Shown here one piece after another: positions 36,016 through 47,253 of a stretch of 64,000 bases of DNA. Origin of the DNA: Nemania diffusa (lineage: Eukaryota; Ascomycota; Sordariomycetes; Xylariales; Xylariaceae); contig JBBPUQ010000010.1 of NCBI GenBank assembly GCA_038501195.1, positions 2,161,001-2,225,000 on the forward strand, read 5' to 3'. The notes beneath the pieces were generated by a model, which saw only the letters and a program-made list of their open reading frames with translations, made no database searches and had not been told where the DNA came from. Within the stretch, counting starts at the first letter, position 1. Every line of letters starts with the position of its first letter. Made by a program: the position numbers and the translations under genes.

Positions 36016-36990
36016 TTTAATTATATTTTATTAATTTTGTTTATATTTATTAAAATTTAATATATATTTTATAATATTTTATAATTTAATTAATATTTTA
36101 TTTAATTTAATTTTTTTAAATTTTTTATTTTATATTTAAATATAAAATAAAAAAAATTTAAATATTATAATATTATAATTTAATTAATTTCTTTAAATAT
36201 TATTTATATATATATAAATAATTTATTAATTATTATATTTATTTATATAATATAAATATTTTTATAATATTATTAATTAATAATAATTTATTAATAATTT
36301 TAAAAGTTTAAATATAATTATATATTATATTTTTATATTTTTTAAATAAATAAAAAAATTAATATATAATTAATATAAAAGTTATAATATTTAAATTTAT
36401 AATAATTAAAAATATTAATTTAATATATAATATATATATATTATTTATAAATAAATTATAAATTAATTAATTAAAATATATAAAAATAATTTTAATATAT
36501 AAATAATAAAAGTTTAATTAAATTATATTAATATATAATAATAAAAAAAATTATTATTAAAAATTATTATTAATATAAATATTTAATATAAAAAAAATTA
36601 AATTATATAAAAATTTAAAAATTATTATATAATAAAATAAAATAAAAATTTATTTATTTTTAAAATTTTAATAATTTATAATTATAATATATTTTTAAAA
36701 AATTATAAATTTAAATATATAATAATATATTTAAAATAATATTTTATATTAAATTTAAATTTTATAATAATAATATTAAATTAATAATTAATTTATATAT
36801 AATTATTTTTATTATTTTTTTAATAAAAAAATATATAAAATAAATAATTTTTAAAACTTTTTAAATAATTATATATATAATTAATATTATAAATAAATAA
36901 TTTATTTAATTTTATTTTATTAATAAAAATTTTTTTTTAATTATAAATAAATAATTAATTAATTAAATAAATAAATAAAATAAATTATTT

Positions 36991-37114
<124 letters not shown>

Positions 37115-37195
37115 TATATTAATTTTTTTTATTATTTTTATTATTTTTTTTATTTAGTTATTATTTATTTATTTATATTATTATGTAGTACCTAT

Positions 37196-37214
37196 TTGTA
37201 CAAAGTTGTACGCC
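37196..37214 (+). promoter_or_regulatory. paired TTGTACAA motif upstream of transposase
   Basis: TTGTACAAAGTTGTACGCC followed by CGTG lies about 100 bases before the transposase ATG at 37316. Spacing and sequence match the copies at 26610 and 27417. Confidence 0.6.
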
Positions 37215-37315
37215 CGTGCACGTGTTTGTGTTTAGCAGCCCGACCCTGTATACCTTTGTTTTTCTCAGCGCGTGTCGCGCAAAGCTTTAGCACCTTTTTC
37301 TTTCAGCATGCCAAA

Positions 37316-39055
37316 ATGGGGCGCCCAACAATCAACCTTGATCCATGGAAAGAATGGATTATCGAAGAATACCGAAATCATACCCGAGTCGAATCTATAA
37401 TAAACGTTCTTAATTATTCCTACAACATACCGATTAAACGAACTGCCTTATATGCGCGATTAAAACAATGGGGAATCCCTAAGAATGAACAACGTACCAA
37501 GCATAGCGATAATCTTGACGAGCAACTTGCGACATTATATTATGAGTACGGGCTATCTGATCAACAGCTATATGCGCATTTAACCCGCGATGGGTTTACT
37601 ATATCTTTACACGGCATTGCGGTTATTCGCGCACGGTTGGAGATATATCGCAGATACCCGATCGAGGTTGTACAAGCACGTCAACAGCAACTACGAGAGT
37701 TCTTTAGTACTGAAAAAGATATGCAAAGTTTAGCAAGTCGGCTCGGACTTCGAACCCTTGTTACTCATATGCGTCAACGATTCTTTGCTTTACCTCGCGA
37801 AGCACTGTATAAAGTCTACCGAGAATTTCATGAAGTTTCGATTACTGAACGTTTAAACAAAGTTCATCGTCGCCGTGGAGGTTGGACCTGCCCTAGACCA
37901 AACTATATCTTGTCAGTAGACGCACACCTCAAACTTGCCGAATATGGATTCGAAATTTATGCCGGTATTGACGCCCATTCACGATTTATTCCATGGTTTT
38001 ATGTTGGGTTTTCAGCAGTCACAGCTCGGTCTGTTTTTGCTCAATATATGGAAATAGTTGGTCAACATAACTATCTACCACTTGTTATTCGATCAGATCG
38101 AGGTAACGAAACTTTAATGATGGCGATGGCACATTTTCTTTTATCTGAAGCTTCCGAGGGCGACCGATATCCACGTCAATCACCTCTAGAAAAAGCTTGT
38201 GCTTCTATGTCTAAAACAGCACAAGCAAATATATTCTCGAGCAACGTTGCTCAATCTACTGCGTATAATAACAGCAATAAAAACACAAGAGATGGGTCTT
38301 TACGATGGAGTAGTTGCTGGTCCTTTGGCAAAAGCACAGCTAATCAACGGATTGAAAGCTGGTGGAATCGACTACAAGAAGGCCGTACATTGTTTTAGAG
38401 AGTAAGTATTTATACAAGCTTATACTACTATTATCGCACTTGTACTAATATACATTAGGAGTACTTTGGTACGCTCAAGCGTCAAGGCCTTTGGTCATCC
38501 GAGTTTCAAGAAGACCGTGTTGCTTTACTTTATATCTTTATGCCTCTAATTCGTTATGAGTGCTTCGAATTTGTACGTCTTTGGAATGGGCATCGCATCC
38601 GAGCTCAACGAACAAGACCACATGTTATTGCTGGTATTCCTTACCAACTATATACAATGCCAAATCCAGCTCAAGGCTTTGTTGATTGCCGTATACCTTT
38701 GAATAGAAAACGATGGTCTGAGCTTATGAAGTTAGTTGATGCCGACGGTATTGATTTAAATGCCTATCTTCCGGAAGCTACAATGCAGATTTGTGATCGT
38801 TTAACTGCATCTTACTCGGATCGATTATTATCAGTTGCTCCTTTTACTAATCAAACTCCATATATTCACGAGTATGAGCGCTTAAGGACTGATTTAAGAA
38901 GTTATACTTTGCGCAAACAGGTGCCTCAGATTACCGAGCTTGTTAAACCTAGAGGAAGCTGGAATGAACTGAAACGGAAGCTAGAGTCGGCCGGCCTTAG
39001 TTTATCAGACTTGAACAACCTTGGACTAGATAATGAAGTAGATGATATGCCTTAA
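37316..39055 (+). pseudogene. integrase-like (rve) DDE transposase with one nonsense codon
   Basis: Exons 37316-38401 and 38459-39055, joined in frame, would encode about 560 residues. The N-terminal domain (about 5-60; LDPWKEWIIEEY to YARLKQWGIPKN) resembles the Clr5 helix-turn-helix. The catalytic core shows NYILSVDAH (D about 202), VIRSDRGNET (D about 261) and STANQRIESWW (E about 347), the DDE triad of rve-superfamily transposases. Exon 2 holds a conserved C-terminal domain (YIFMPLIRYECFEFVRLWNG). Codon 361, at 38396-38398, is TAG where relatives appear to have Trp (LFWRE); TGG to TAG is a CpA-to-TpA change on the other strand, the RIP signature. The copy is probably inactive unless read through. 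The exon-1 segment between the second D and the E is unusually rich in Ser/Asn and may also be damaged. Confidence 0.8.
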
Positions 39056-39113
39056 TATAAGGAAAACTTGCTTGATTTAAGCTATAAACAGACTAAATAA
39101 CAGTATGAAATAG

Positions 39114-40274
39114 TTATAATGAACTAAGAGAGCTTGGCGAGGAGACAACTTGGGATAAACCTCGCTTTCGTACCCCTGACTGGTTTTCGCCAGTATTTTC
39201 CACTTCAGCTTGCTGTTTGGCCGCATTTCGTGTTCGCACAGGTGGGCCAAGGTGTTCATATTTATTCTTAGTTAGAATCGGTAGCTTAAAGCTTGGTGAG
39301 TCATGAGTAGGAGTCAATTCTTCTTTGATCTTTTTCGACGAAGGTGTTTGTGGCTCTAGCTGACGAGATGTTTCTAGATCTAGCTTGATCTCGCTTGGCT
39401 CATCTTTCATTTTGCGTAAAAATGAGCTAGCACTAGTAGGCTCTTGTTTGATCAAGGTTGATCCAGGTTCAATTTTAATCTTCTTTCTCGTTCTGCTGCT
39501 TGATGAACCTGAAGGTATGTCCGGAAAAGATTGAACCTCGCGTCCTTTGCCTTTTTTCGGTTTGATTGGAGAATGATCAGGCGGAGCTTTTTGCGGATAA
39601 TAAAGATTAACCGCGAACTTGTCTTTACTAGCATCATTGCTAGCAGCTTTCAGGTCAGAAAGCTGAATAGGTTCTATAGGGTTTTTGGTCAACTCTATAA
39701 CACCGCATCCATTGCCTGTTATAACTGATGCAACCAATCTACAAGCTTGTTCAGTGGCGTACGGGTTTGGAATTGCCCAGTTCGACTTGAGATATTCAAT
39801 AAGTTCTTGGTGGTTATTGAATACTTGATTGATCGGAACAGTACGAGCCGACATAGCTTTGACCCGTTTGATCTTTTCAATGGACTCGTATGTAAAAGTA
39901 CCAATTGATTCAACAATCTCAAGTCCAACATAGATATTAATAGCCACACTATTAATAATGTCTTGTTTTTTTGTGCTCGTTGACGCAATACTCTGCTGTT
40001 GGTTTGTTTGTGCAAGAGTAAATGCAGAATCAAGTCGTGCAAGAGTGATCGGTCGTAATGAAGCTCCGGGCGCACTTAGCGCAGGTGTTGGAATAGAACG
40101 GGTAGGTTGAATAGACTTTGGCCCGGTCGCAGCTTGGATCGGTGAGCTCTCGGTAAGGTCGATAATAAGCGGAGGAGCAGAATTTGTACTTCGTAATGGT
40201 ACATCGCAGTCAGGGCAAGCTTTAGTAGCTGGTTTCTCCCGAATAAGGGCTTGATGATTGATGGCGCAAACCAT
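39114..40274 (-). CDS. transposon protein with SUMO-binding and SUMO-acceptor motifs
   Basis: Single-exon, uninterrupted frame of 386 residues converging on the transposase gene; the stop codons are only about 60 bases apart. I do not recognise a named family. Visible parts: an N-terminal CPDC pair (about residues 19-22); a textbook SUMO-interaction motif PLIIDLTESSP (about 35-45); a folded-looking middle (about 105-225: AINIYVGLEIVESIGTF, LIEYLKSNWAIPNPYATEQ, LVASVITGNGCGVIEL); then a disordered Lys/Ser-rich tail with about five SUMO-acceptor motifs (IKIE, IKQE, MKDE, IKLD, IKEE) and basic nuclear-localisation-like patches. Its place inside the inverted repeats makes it element-encoded. A role in targeting or in chromatin evasion is inference. 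Confidence 0.72.
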   Translation of the reverse strand: MVCAINHQALIREKPATKACPDCDVPLRSTNSAPPLIIDLTESSPIQAATGPKSIQPTRSIPTPALSAPGASLRPITLARLDSAFTLAQTNQQQSIASTSTKKQDIINSVAINIYVGLEIVESIGTFTYESIEKIKRVKAMSARTVPINQVFNNHQELIEYLKSNWAIPNPYATEQACRLVASVITGNGCGVIELTKNPIEPIQLSDLKAASNDASKDKFAVNLYYPQKAPPDHSPIKPKKGKGREVQSFPDIPSGSSSSRTRKKIKIEPGSTLIKQEPTSASSFLRKMKDEPSEIKLDLETSRQLEPQTPSSKKIKEELTPTHDSPSFKLPILTKNKYEHLGPPVRTRNAAKQQAEVENTGENQSGVRKRGLSQVVSSPSSLSSL

Positions 40275-40311
40275 TATGACCTTTGCTTTACTATTCCGAG
40301 CTTGTACAATA

Positions 40312-40319
40312 GAAAGCGA
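40312..40319. promoter_or_regulatory. TTGTACAA octamer upstream of minus-strand gene
   Basis: Single palindromic TTGTACAA about 40 bases upstream of the start codon of the SUMO-motif gene, consistent with a shared regulatory or transposase-binding site in the element. Confidence 0.45.
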
Positions 40320-40481
40320 GCATAAACAATGGTCTACAACCTAGATCAATGATTAAGATAATTTTAACATATACTGTACTGTAAATTTTATTTGTGTTTA
40401 TACTGTATACTTCTATTTAATTATTTTAAAATAGGTTAGCCCTGTTTTTATCTAGGGGTATGGTGTGTTGCTAGTGACCCA

Positions 40482-40520
40482 AAATTAGTTTTCGAACAGT
40501 TAGCCCTCTGGGTTGCCGTA
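40482..40520 (-). repeat. right terminal inverted repeat
   Basis: Read on the minus strand it begins TACGGCAACCC and matches 26385-26423 at 37 of 39 positions. Confidence 0.92.
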
Positions 40521-40526
40521 CCTAAT
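40521..40526. repeat. target-site duplication, right copy (CCTAAT)
   Basis: Exact copy of the 6 bases at 26379-26384, flanking the right inverted repeat. Confidence 0.88.
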
Positions 40527-41825
40527 CTAGCGTCCCTACTACTTAAGCTTTGCTTTAAGTGTTGCTATTGGCGTGGTACCGACAGTATGCGTAAAACGGG
40601 CCTCCCCGGTAGTCCCTGTTATCAGCCCCGCCATCACTGATTTCTTTTAAGCCACCTACACTACACCGGCCGTAATTTGGTCACCTACATACGCATTTAG
40701 CTAGGCCACCTTTGCCGAGGCACGTATTTCTCTCCGGAAAGAAAGCCGCATTGTGAGACTTGCTGGACATGTCGGTGAGAAGCAAATATGGCGGCCGCCT
40801 GTGGAGAGACATCTATTGGGTTTATATAATGACGATATATGGCGTGTGCTGTCGACACCGGGGTGCTGAGAACTGTATTTCCGAACAACCAGCGCTTAAT
40901 AACAAATCATGAGATGCCACAATCGAGCCCATGTAACCTGTCCCGCCAGCACTAATAGAATTTGGGGGATTTGCCAGTTCGACGATACTCCACTTGGCGG
41001 TGCTCGTCGAGGACCCTGGCGGAGTCTAGATACTCGGTACAGACTCGGTACATACGGTATGCTTCGCTAGTGATGCTACCGACTTTGGCCCGTTTCACTA
41101 GCCTATGGCCTGATATATGGCTGTTATGCACTACACTGACAGTACAGATTCCCCGCTGCAGGGGCCTGGCGTTCAGGGTTCATATGGCGTGGGATGAATT
41201 ACTTTACTCACCCGCGTCATTGTGGGCATCGTGAAGGCCGGACACTGGGTAACCTGGGTAACTCAAGATGTCGTCACGATCACGGCTTATTATGCCTCTC
41301 GGCAGAACGCCATATGGGTCTCTCGTCGAATCTGAAAGTGCTTAGCCAGCTGACGATGCTGGGACAAGAACAGCACGCATTAGCATCGACCACGATGTCT
41401 TCGATACCGATGCCACGGTCCCCCGTCATCGGCTAACTGAAAGTGGCGAAGGCACGTCTCTACGGATTATTCTACGCGTATGCCAGAGAGGAAACAAGTA
41501 CCAATTGCTTGGTTCAGACATCTCGACCAGTAATGTTGCTGCATGCACCCTACTGCAGGTTCATGCATGGGGTCAAGTGATCGCACACGTATCAATCTCT
41601 GCGGGGACGATTTCTAGCTCCAAAGGCCCGATAATGACCAATCTTTGGACATTGCATGTTGTTTTGGCGCGCCAGAATCCTGGATAGCCGGCTTGCCTCA
41701 AGAAAGGCTAGCCCCTACGACAAGTAACATCAGGTGAGGCGTCTAATGTTGGCCGCTGACATCATTATCGATTGTTGAGTGCCTAGCTCTCTCGTCTAGC
41801 GCGGAGGTAGACTCATGCCGGCGGC
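40527..41825. other. intergenic, no gene supported
   Basis: About 1.3 kb between the transposon and the methyltransferase gene. Short frames (60-90 codons) have no recognisable similarity. Sequence composition is normal, not A/T-rich. Confidence 0.5.
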
Positions 41826-43613
41826 TCAGGGCCTCGGCTTCTTGACACCAACGACGACTAGATTCCTCGGGCTCTGACGATAGTCGAATACAGTTTCAAC
41901 CCAGCAATCTTGTACTAAATCCGAGTGCTGTCGTAGAAAAAGCCACCTGTCTGTGACGATTAAGGATTCAACAACAACGGCGCTAAACGCCATCAACGTC
42001 CAGATCGCGCTCAGCTCTCTCTTCCGGGGTCCATACTGGCTCTCGTATTTCGCAATCTCCTCATCGGTGATGTCGCTCATTCGTTCCTTTATTATATCCC
42101 GTTGCTCATGATAATCAGAAGAAGTAGTCAGCTTAGTGATCGCCCCTCTGACGTAGGTGTGCAATGACTTATAGCATGATTTGCTGAGTGATCCCAGAAT
42201 CACGGGATTAGTGCTCACGTTGAACGGACTCTGAGCAGAGCTCTCTTTTTCGTCCTCTACCCGAGTGCCATCATGATAAATTTTTGAGATGACACCCCGG
42301 TCAAGAAAAATCTTCTGCAAGACAGCACGGAAGAAGTGTCGAGTGAAGAAGCCATCGCTTTCAGCTTCTGTCCAGTTGTGTGGAGCTTGACAGGCCATCA
42401 TCCGAGCTGTAATGTTTAGACGGATACCATTGTCTTGGTAGGTACACAGACGGTCACTCAGGGGAAAACCATGAGGATCGTGTTTGGCTGACTCCCTAAT
42501 TACTCGACCATTGAGAGCTTGGAGACTGGGACGCGTATAAGGATGCTTGTAGGTTGGCGGTCCTAGTTTCTCTGTTAATAAATTATAACAACAGCCGACG
42601 ATTGCAATGGCCTGCACTGATGGGTTGAGAAGTAGTGAACGAATCCCGTGGTGCGATAAATTCCCGCATGAGTGAATTGATATGGCCATCAATCTCAGAT
42701 CTGTCCGCGGCGCAGCCGGCTCTACGTCGGTATTTTCTAGTTGATTAATGACATCTGTAAGATCACCGGATTCCAGACGCCCTTCGATATAGCGTATAAA
42801 ACCTTTGCCTTCTTCGGGGGTGTAGATGGCGTCGAATGCACGTCGGGGTCTGAGATCAACCACGTAGTCTTCGGACGTTTTAATAGCTTTGGCAGCTCGT
42901 TTGATTGCCCGCTCATCCCGCTGATCCTCGGGGGTCATGCTGTCAATCTGTTGCATCCAGAGCTTCTTGTTCCTCATTATCTTTGGCTTTTCCGCGACGC
43001 GTGCGATTATATCGAGCTCTTTAGCACCGGCTATGTTATGCTCTCTGCCTTCCACGGCCACAATGTGCTTGTTGTAAGGGGCGCTCGCTAGAGCTCTACC
43101 GAGATAGTTTTGACCACTGCCGAAGTCGACAAAATGCGTAATGTCGTTATCAAATTCGGATTTAATATCGCTGGCAAGTTGATCCACATAGTTTGCGAAG
43201 TTTCTAACTTCGTGTATTTTCTTCGGCTTCATTCCAACTGACATTTTCCAGGTCAACTTTGGGAGCCTCTCTTCCCTCGAAGAGAATTCTCGGGCCAAAG
43301 AGAACCTCCTGATATCCTTGATATACCTCAATAGATCCTCTGGCGGTGGCGCATCGGGAAGCGAGTCAAGATCTTCTCTCATGAGAATATCTAACAGCCT
43401 CATAGGATCGCATTGCAGAAGCCATGACTGCCACTCGTCGGGCACAACAGAGCTAAAGAGTCCAGGCTCGCTGGTAAAGAAGTCTAAAACATGTACGCCT
43501 CCGCACAGAATCCGGAAGGTGTCTGAAGTAGTCACGAATTCCAAGAGATTGTCGACGTAGTCCTCTGGGGTGGCCCAGCAATCAGGATAGGGCAGGGGTT
43601 TAGATGGTATCAT
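41826..43613 (-). CDS. METTL25/RRNAD1-type methyltransferase-domain protein
   Basis: Single-exon gene encoding 595 residues from the ATG at 43613 (a three-codon extension to 43622 starts with GTG, not ATG). The SAM-binding motif I is HFVDFGSGQNYLGRALAS (about 160-177), followed by an acidic post-I residue in VAVEGREHNI. SIHSCGNLSHHGIRS and VGCCYNLLTEK (about 340-349) are hallmarks of the METTL25/RRNAD1 family (Methyltransf_32). A human relative, METTL25B, was named as a ribosomal RNA adenine dimethylase-like protein, but substrates are poorly known. No signal peptide or membrane segment is evident, so it is likely cytosolic or nuclear. It lies alone between the transposon and an ABC transporter relic. 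Confidence 0.87.
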   Translation of the reverse strand: MIPSKPLPYPDCWATPEDYVDNLLEFVTTSDTFRILCGGVHVLDFFTSEPGLFSSVVPDEWQSWLLQCDPMRLLDILMREDLDSLPDAPPPEDLLRYIKDIRRFSLAREFSSREERLPKLTWKMSVGMKPKKIHEVRNFANYVDQLASDIKSEFDNDITHFVDFGSGQNYLGRALASAPYNKHIVAVEGREHNIAGAKELDIIARVAEKPKIMRNKKLWMQQIDSMTPEDQRDERAIKRAAKAIKTSEDYVVDLRPRRAFDAIYTPEEGKGFIRYIEGRLESGDLTDVINQLENTDVEPAAPRTDLRLMAISIHSCGNLSHHGIRSLLLNPSVQAIAIVGCCYNLLTEKLGPPTYKHPYTRPSLQALNGRVIRESAKHDPHGFPLSDRLCTYQDNGIRLNITARMMACQAPHNWTEAESDGFFTRHFFRAVLQKIFLDRGVISKIYHDGTRVEDEKESSAQSPFNVSTNPVILGSLSKSCYKSLHTYVRGAITKLTTSSDYHEQRDIIKERMSDITDEEIAKYESQYGPRKRELSAIWTLMAFSAVVVESLIVTDRWLFLRQHSDLVQDCWVETVFDYRQSPRNLVVVGVKKPRP

Positions 43614-44238
43614 TTTGCCCACTGTCTGTCACTGACAATGTTAAGACTCTGCTGTATATCTCAGAGAAATCCGAACAGCATTTGCGGAAAGTGGTATACG
43701 TTTGTTCAGATTAGTTAGAATTATCTGGGAAACTTGAGACTCCAGTTGAAATTCTAGACGCCGAAGTTTTACGCGTTTCTGTGCCGCGGACAGATTAGGT
43801 TTAGTGCAACCGCTGCTTTAACTTAGGCTCGGTTTTGCTGCTCTTACTGCTCAATCTTATTATTATATTTTTAAACATTTAAAAAGCCATAAAGTGTAAT
43901 AAAAATTAAATGGGCAAAGAGGACTTATATAGTATTCAGGTTAAATGGCTATGAAAATTATTTGTAAATAGTTAGGCCAGGTAGCTAGGTAATCCTCTAG
44001 GATGGTAATGGTTATAAACAGCACCCAGAAATTAAGGGTGACACGGAGGCTTAAGTGCTCTAGGATTATATATGTTACTGTTTGTTGGCTTGTGTTACTG
44101 TTGGTTAAGCTCATGCTTTGTCTCTCACCTCACTTCCATTTTCTCCTACCATGCGATCACGACCACGACCACGTCCATCCACACCATCAATGGTGGCATG
44201 ACTTACAAGTCAGGACTCATTCCTTCTGATTTGGCATC
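43614..44238. other. intergenic between divergent genes
   Basis: About 625 bases holding the methyltransferase promoter and the region upstream of the ABC relic. It is A/T-rich around 43855-43990. No gene seen. Confidence 0.5.
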
Positions 44239-47200
44239 ATGGATGTCCTCAGTCTGTGCCCCTCGAACGCCGATTTATCCTTCGGCCCCGCCATCAATAG
44301 TCGCTGCCGTGGTGGTTTCGACTTTACCTTACTCTTCGAGGAGTCTATCCTGAGTCTCATCCCAGCTGCGCTATTCATTCTTGTCTCTCCATGGCGAGTA
44401 TTGTGTCTGGTTAAGAGTCACACAAAGGCCGGCTCCAATCCCGCACGTTTCCAGAAATTGGTGATCTATCTTACCCCGTGTCGATTTCCCTCTTCTGCTG
44501 CCACTGACAAGTAATAATAGACCGTTGCTTTCATCTATATTGCTATGGAACTTTCTCTCCTTGTGCTGAGGTCCGTTGGGCCGAGGGGTACCACGGTGGC
44601 CTCATTGCCTTCTGCGGTCGTCAATCTTATTGCGGCTCTCCTTGTCTTGGCTCTGACCGGGCTGGAGGACGCCAAGTCTCTGCGACCTTCCTTCCTTTTG
44701 CATATATATCTTCTCCTCAATTTAGTCCTTGACCTTCCCCAAGCCCGAACCCTTTGGCTAACACGCCCAAATACTGCCCTCGCTGCCATATTCACTGCCA
44801 GCGTAGCCGCCAGGGCAGTATTGCTCTTAGTTGATAGCTGGGGTGGGAATCGGTCATATCTTCAAGAAGGCTATCAAACCCTTCCTCCTGAGTCTAAGAG
44901 CGGTATCATTAATCGTAGTTTTCTTTGGTGGATGAATGGCCTGTTCCGTCATGGCCTAGGCTCGCTTCTCACCTTCGAGGACTTATATGTTCTTGACGAC
45001 GAGCTCGCCTCCGGCCCTTTGAGCGGCAGCATCCGCGCTTCTCGGGGTCAGCGTAGGAGACTAGAACGCCGTCTCGAGCTCCCTCTCGCCATTTTTAGGG
45101 AATTATGGCGGCCGCTATTGTTCGCTGCTTTTGCCCGCCTTTTTTTGATTGGCTTCACCTTCGCACAACCATTTCTAATATTTAGAGTGTTAGACCTCTT
45201 ATCGAACCCTGGCGATTCATCTGACGCGGACAACAACGGGTACGGGCTCATTGGGGCAACCTTTTTCATCTACCTTGGTATCTCAATATCAACGCTACAT
45301 TATAACCAGAATCTCTATCGATTTGTGACTATGTTTCGGGGGGTTACCGTGACACTGATCTACGACCACCTGCTCGTTCTTCCTGTCGATGCCTATGACA
45401 AATCAGCGGCTTTAACGTTGATGAGCACCGATGTAAATCAGATAATCCTTTCCTTGGTCAATCTTAATGAGTGCTGGGCTCGCCTGATCGAAGTCCTCGC
45501 GGGTATTTCATTGCTCGCCTTACGTCTTAGTTGGGTCAGCGTCGTACCTGTTCTGACCGTTCTTAGTAAGTTAGCATTATTTGTCTTCATGTGCGACCTC
45601 CTCTGTTCTATCATCGTTTTCCCTACTGAGCTGACCGGCCCAGTCTCGTTCTACGGTAGTACACACGTTGCTAAGACTATCGGCGGCCGACAAAAGATGT
45701 GGATTGATGCAGTCCAGAATCGCATCAATAGTATTGCTCTTACATTGGCAGCAATGAAAAGTGTGAGAATGTCGGGTCTCAGTAGACTCATGGCAGGAGC
45801 AATTCAAAACACGGAACGAAGTACTGCTCGATCTCTCCCAGAGACCATATTACCTGCTCTATTGTGTCCAAAGATGGTTAAACCTAGTTTTGGACCTCAT
45901 CGTCGGCGCCGAGGCTATGCTTGTTGTCGGCCTCGCACTCGGGCTTCGCCACACCAGTAGCCCTGGTCTTCTCGGTGTCTCTCTAAATAACATATTGTGT
46001 AAGTATCTACAACGAATTCAATGAGAATGATTGAATAAATATCAACATAACGGCCTCGAGGACTGACATATTATTTGTTCTATGAAGCGTTTAACGTAGC
46101 ACTTTCGTCACTTGTGACCGGCTGGACCGTGTTAGAAACCTCACTAGGGTCAATAGCACGTTTTAAGCAATTTGAAGCAGACGTTGAGCCTGAGGATAAG
46201 GGGGAGTTGATGGACAAGCCGCCGCCTCTTTGGTCCGATCGCGGTGTTATTGAGTTCTGCAATGTTACTGCTCATCATAGGTAAATAACCTGAAGATATC
46301 AAGGACAGGACGACTATATAAGTCAATCGGTTTGCTAACTATCAACTTAGCCCTGGTTCTGGGGGGATACAAGACGTTAATTTACGCATTGAGCCTGGGC
46401 AGCGGGTCGGTGTATGCGGACGCACAGGGAGGTAGGACATCCTTCATCACCGCCTTTTCTTCTACCCCTATTCTGCTCTATCTTTTTACCCCCTTTAAAC
46501 TCCTTGAATTCTCTGCAAGGTACAACGACTTGGTGCATCGTTTCTAAGGCTCTCACTTTAATAACCCGAAGTTTACTCGTTATTAGTGGGAAGAGTTCAC
46601 TCTTGGGGGCCATACTAGGTCTTCTTGACATCCAAAGCGGCCGTATAATCATCGACGGTATCGATCTCTCCGAAACTGCGCAAGACACTATCCGTGAGCA
46701 CCTCCTGGTGCTCCCACAGGAGCCGCTCATACTAGCAGGCAGTGTGCGTTTCAACGTCGACCCACACAGAAGCAATGACGACGCCGCCATCACCGCTATA
46801 CTCGAGCGCGTCGGACTACGAGACCTGCTGGTCGGGGGACATGGTGCGAGGGGTCTAGACACACCCTTAACGACCTCGAGTCTGTCTAAGGGCGAGTAGC
46901 AACTACTCGCGCTGGCACGGCTGCTGCTGCGGCTTAAGAGACACAGGTACGCTGGCGCCGGTGGTGCGGTGCTGCTGCTCGGCGAGCCTACGAGCGACCT
47001 GGACGCGCAGACTGATGCCACTGTGCAGCGAGTCCTGCGCGAGGAGCTTGCCGGCGCCACGACGGTTACTGTGGCGCATCACCTTGCTACGATCATGGAC
47101 TCGGATTTGGTCGTGGTTATGGATGCTGGGCGGGTTGTCGAGGTGGGCGAGCCGGGTGAGCTGCTGAGGAGGGAGCCGCCTGGCTGGTTTGCGCGTTTAG

Positions 47201-47253
47201 CTAAGAACAGTTTCAAAGGAGGTGGTGAGGAGGCGGGGGTTTCTGGTTGCTAA
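44239..47253 (+). pseudogene. ABCC-type multidrug ABC transporter relic
   Basis: Recognisable pieces of a fungal ABCC transporter run in order: exon 44239-44460 (FDFTLLFEESILSLIP N-terminus), 44521-45565 and from 45644 (TMD0 end and TMD1 through KMWIDAVQNRINSI and SVRMSGL). After a break near 45810 the other frame continues as the last part of TMD2 (LSQRPYYLLYCVQRWLNLVL). Exons 46088-46280, 46351-46431 and 46587 onward encode the linker and NBD2, with Walker A GRTGSGKSS intact. NBD1 and the first half of TMD2 are missing, so an internal deletion fused the halves out of frame. The NBD2 signature reads LSKGE then TAG (46897-46899) where Gln is expected. The Walker B acidic residue is altered (LLLGEPTSDLD). 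A full transporter is about 1450 residues; this copy cannot make one. Confidence 0.85.
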
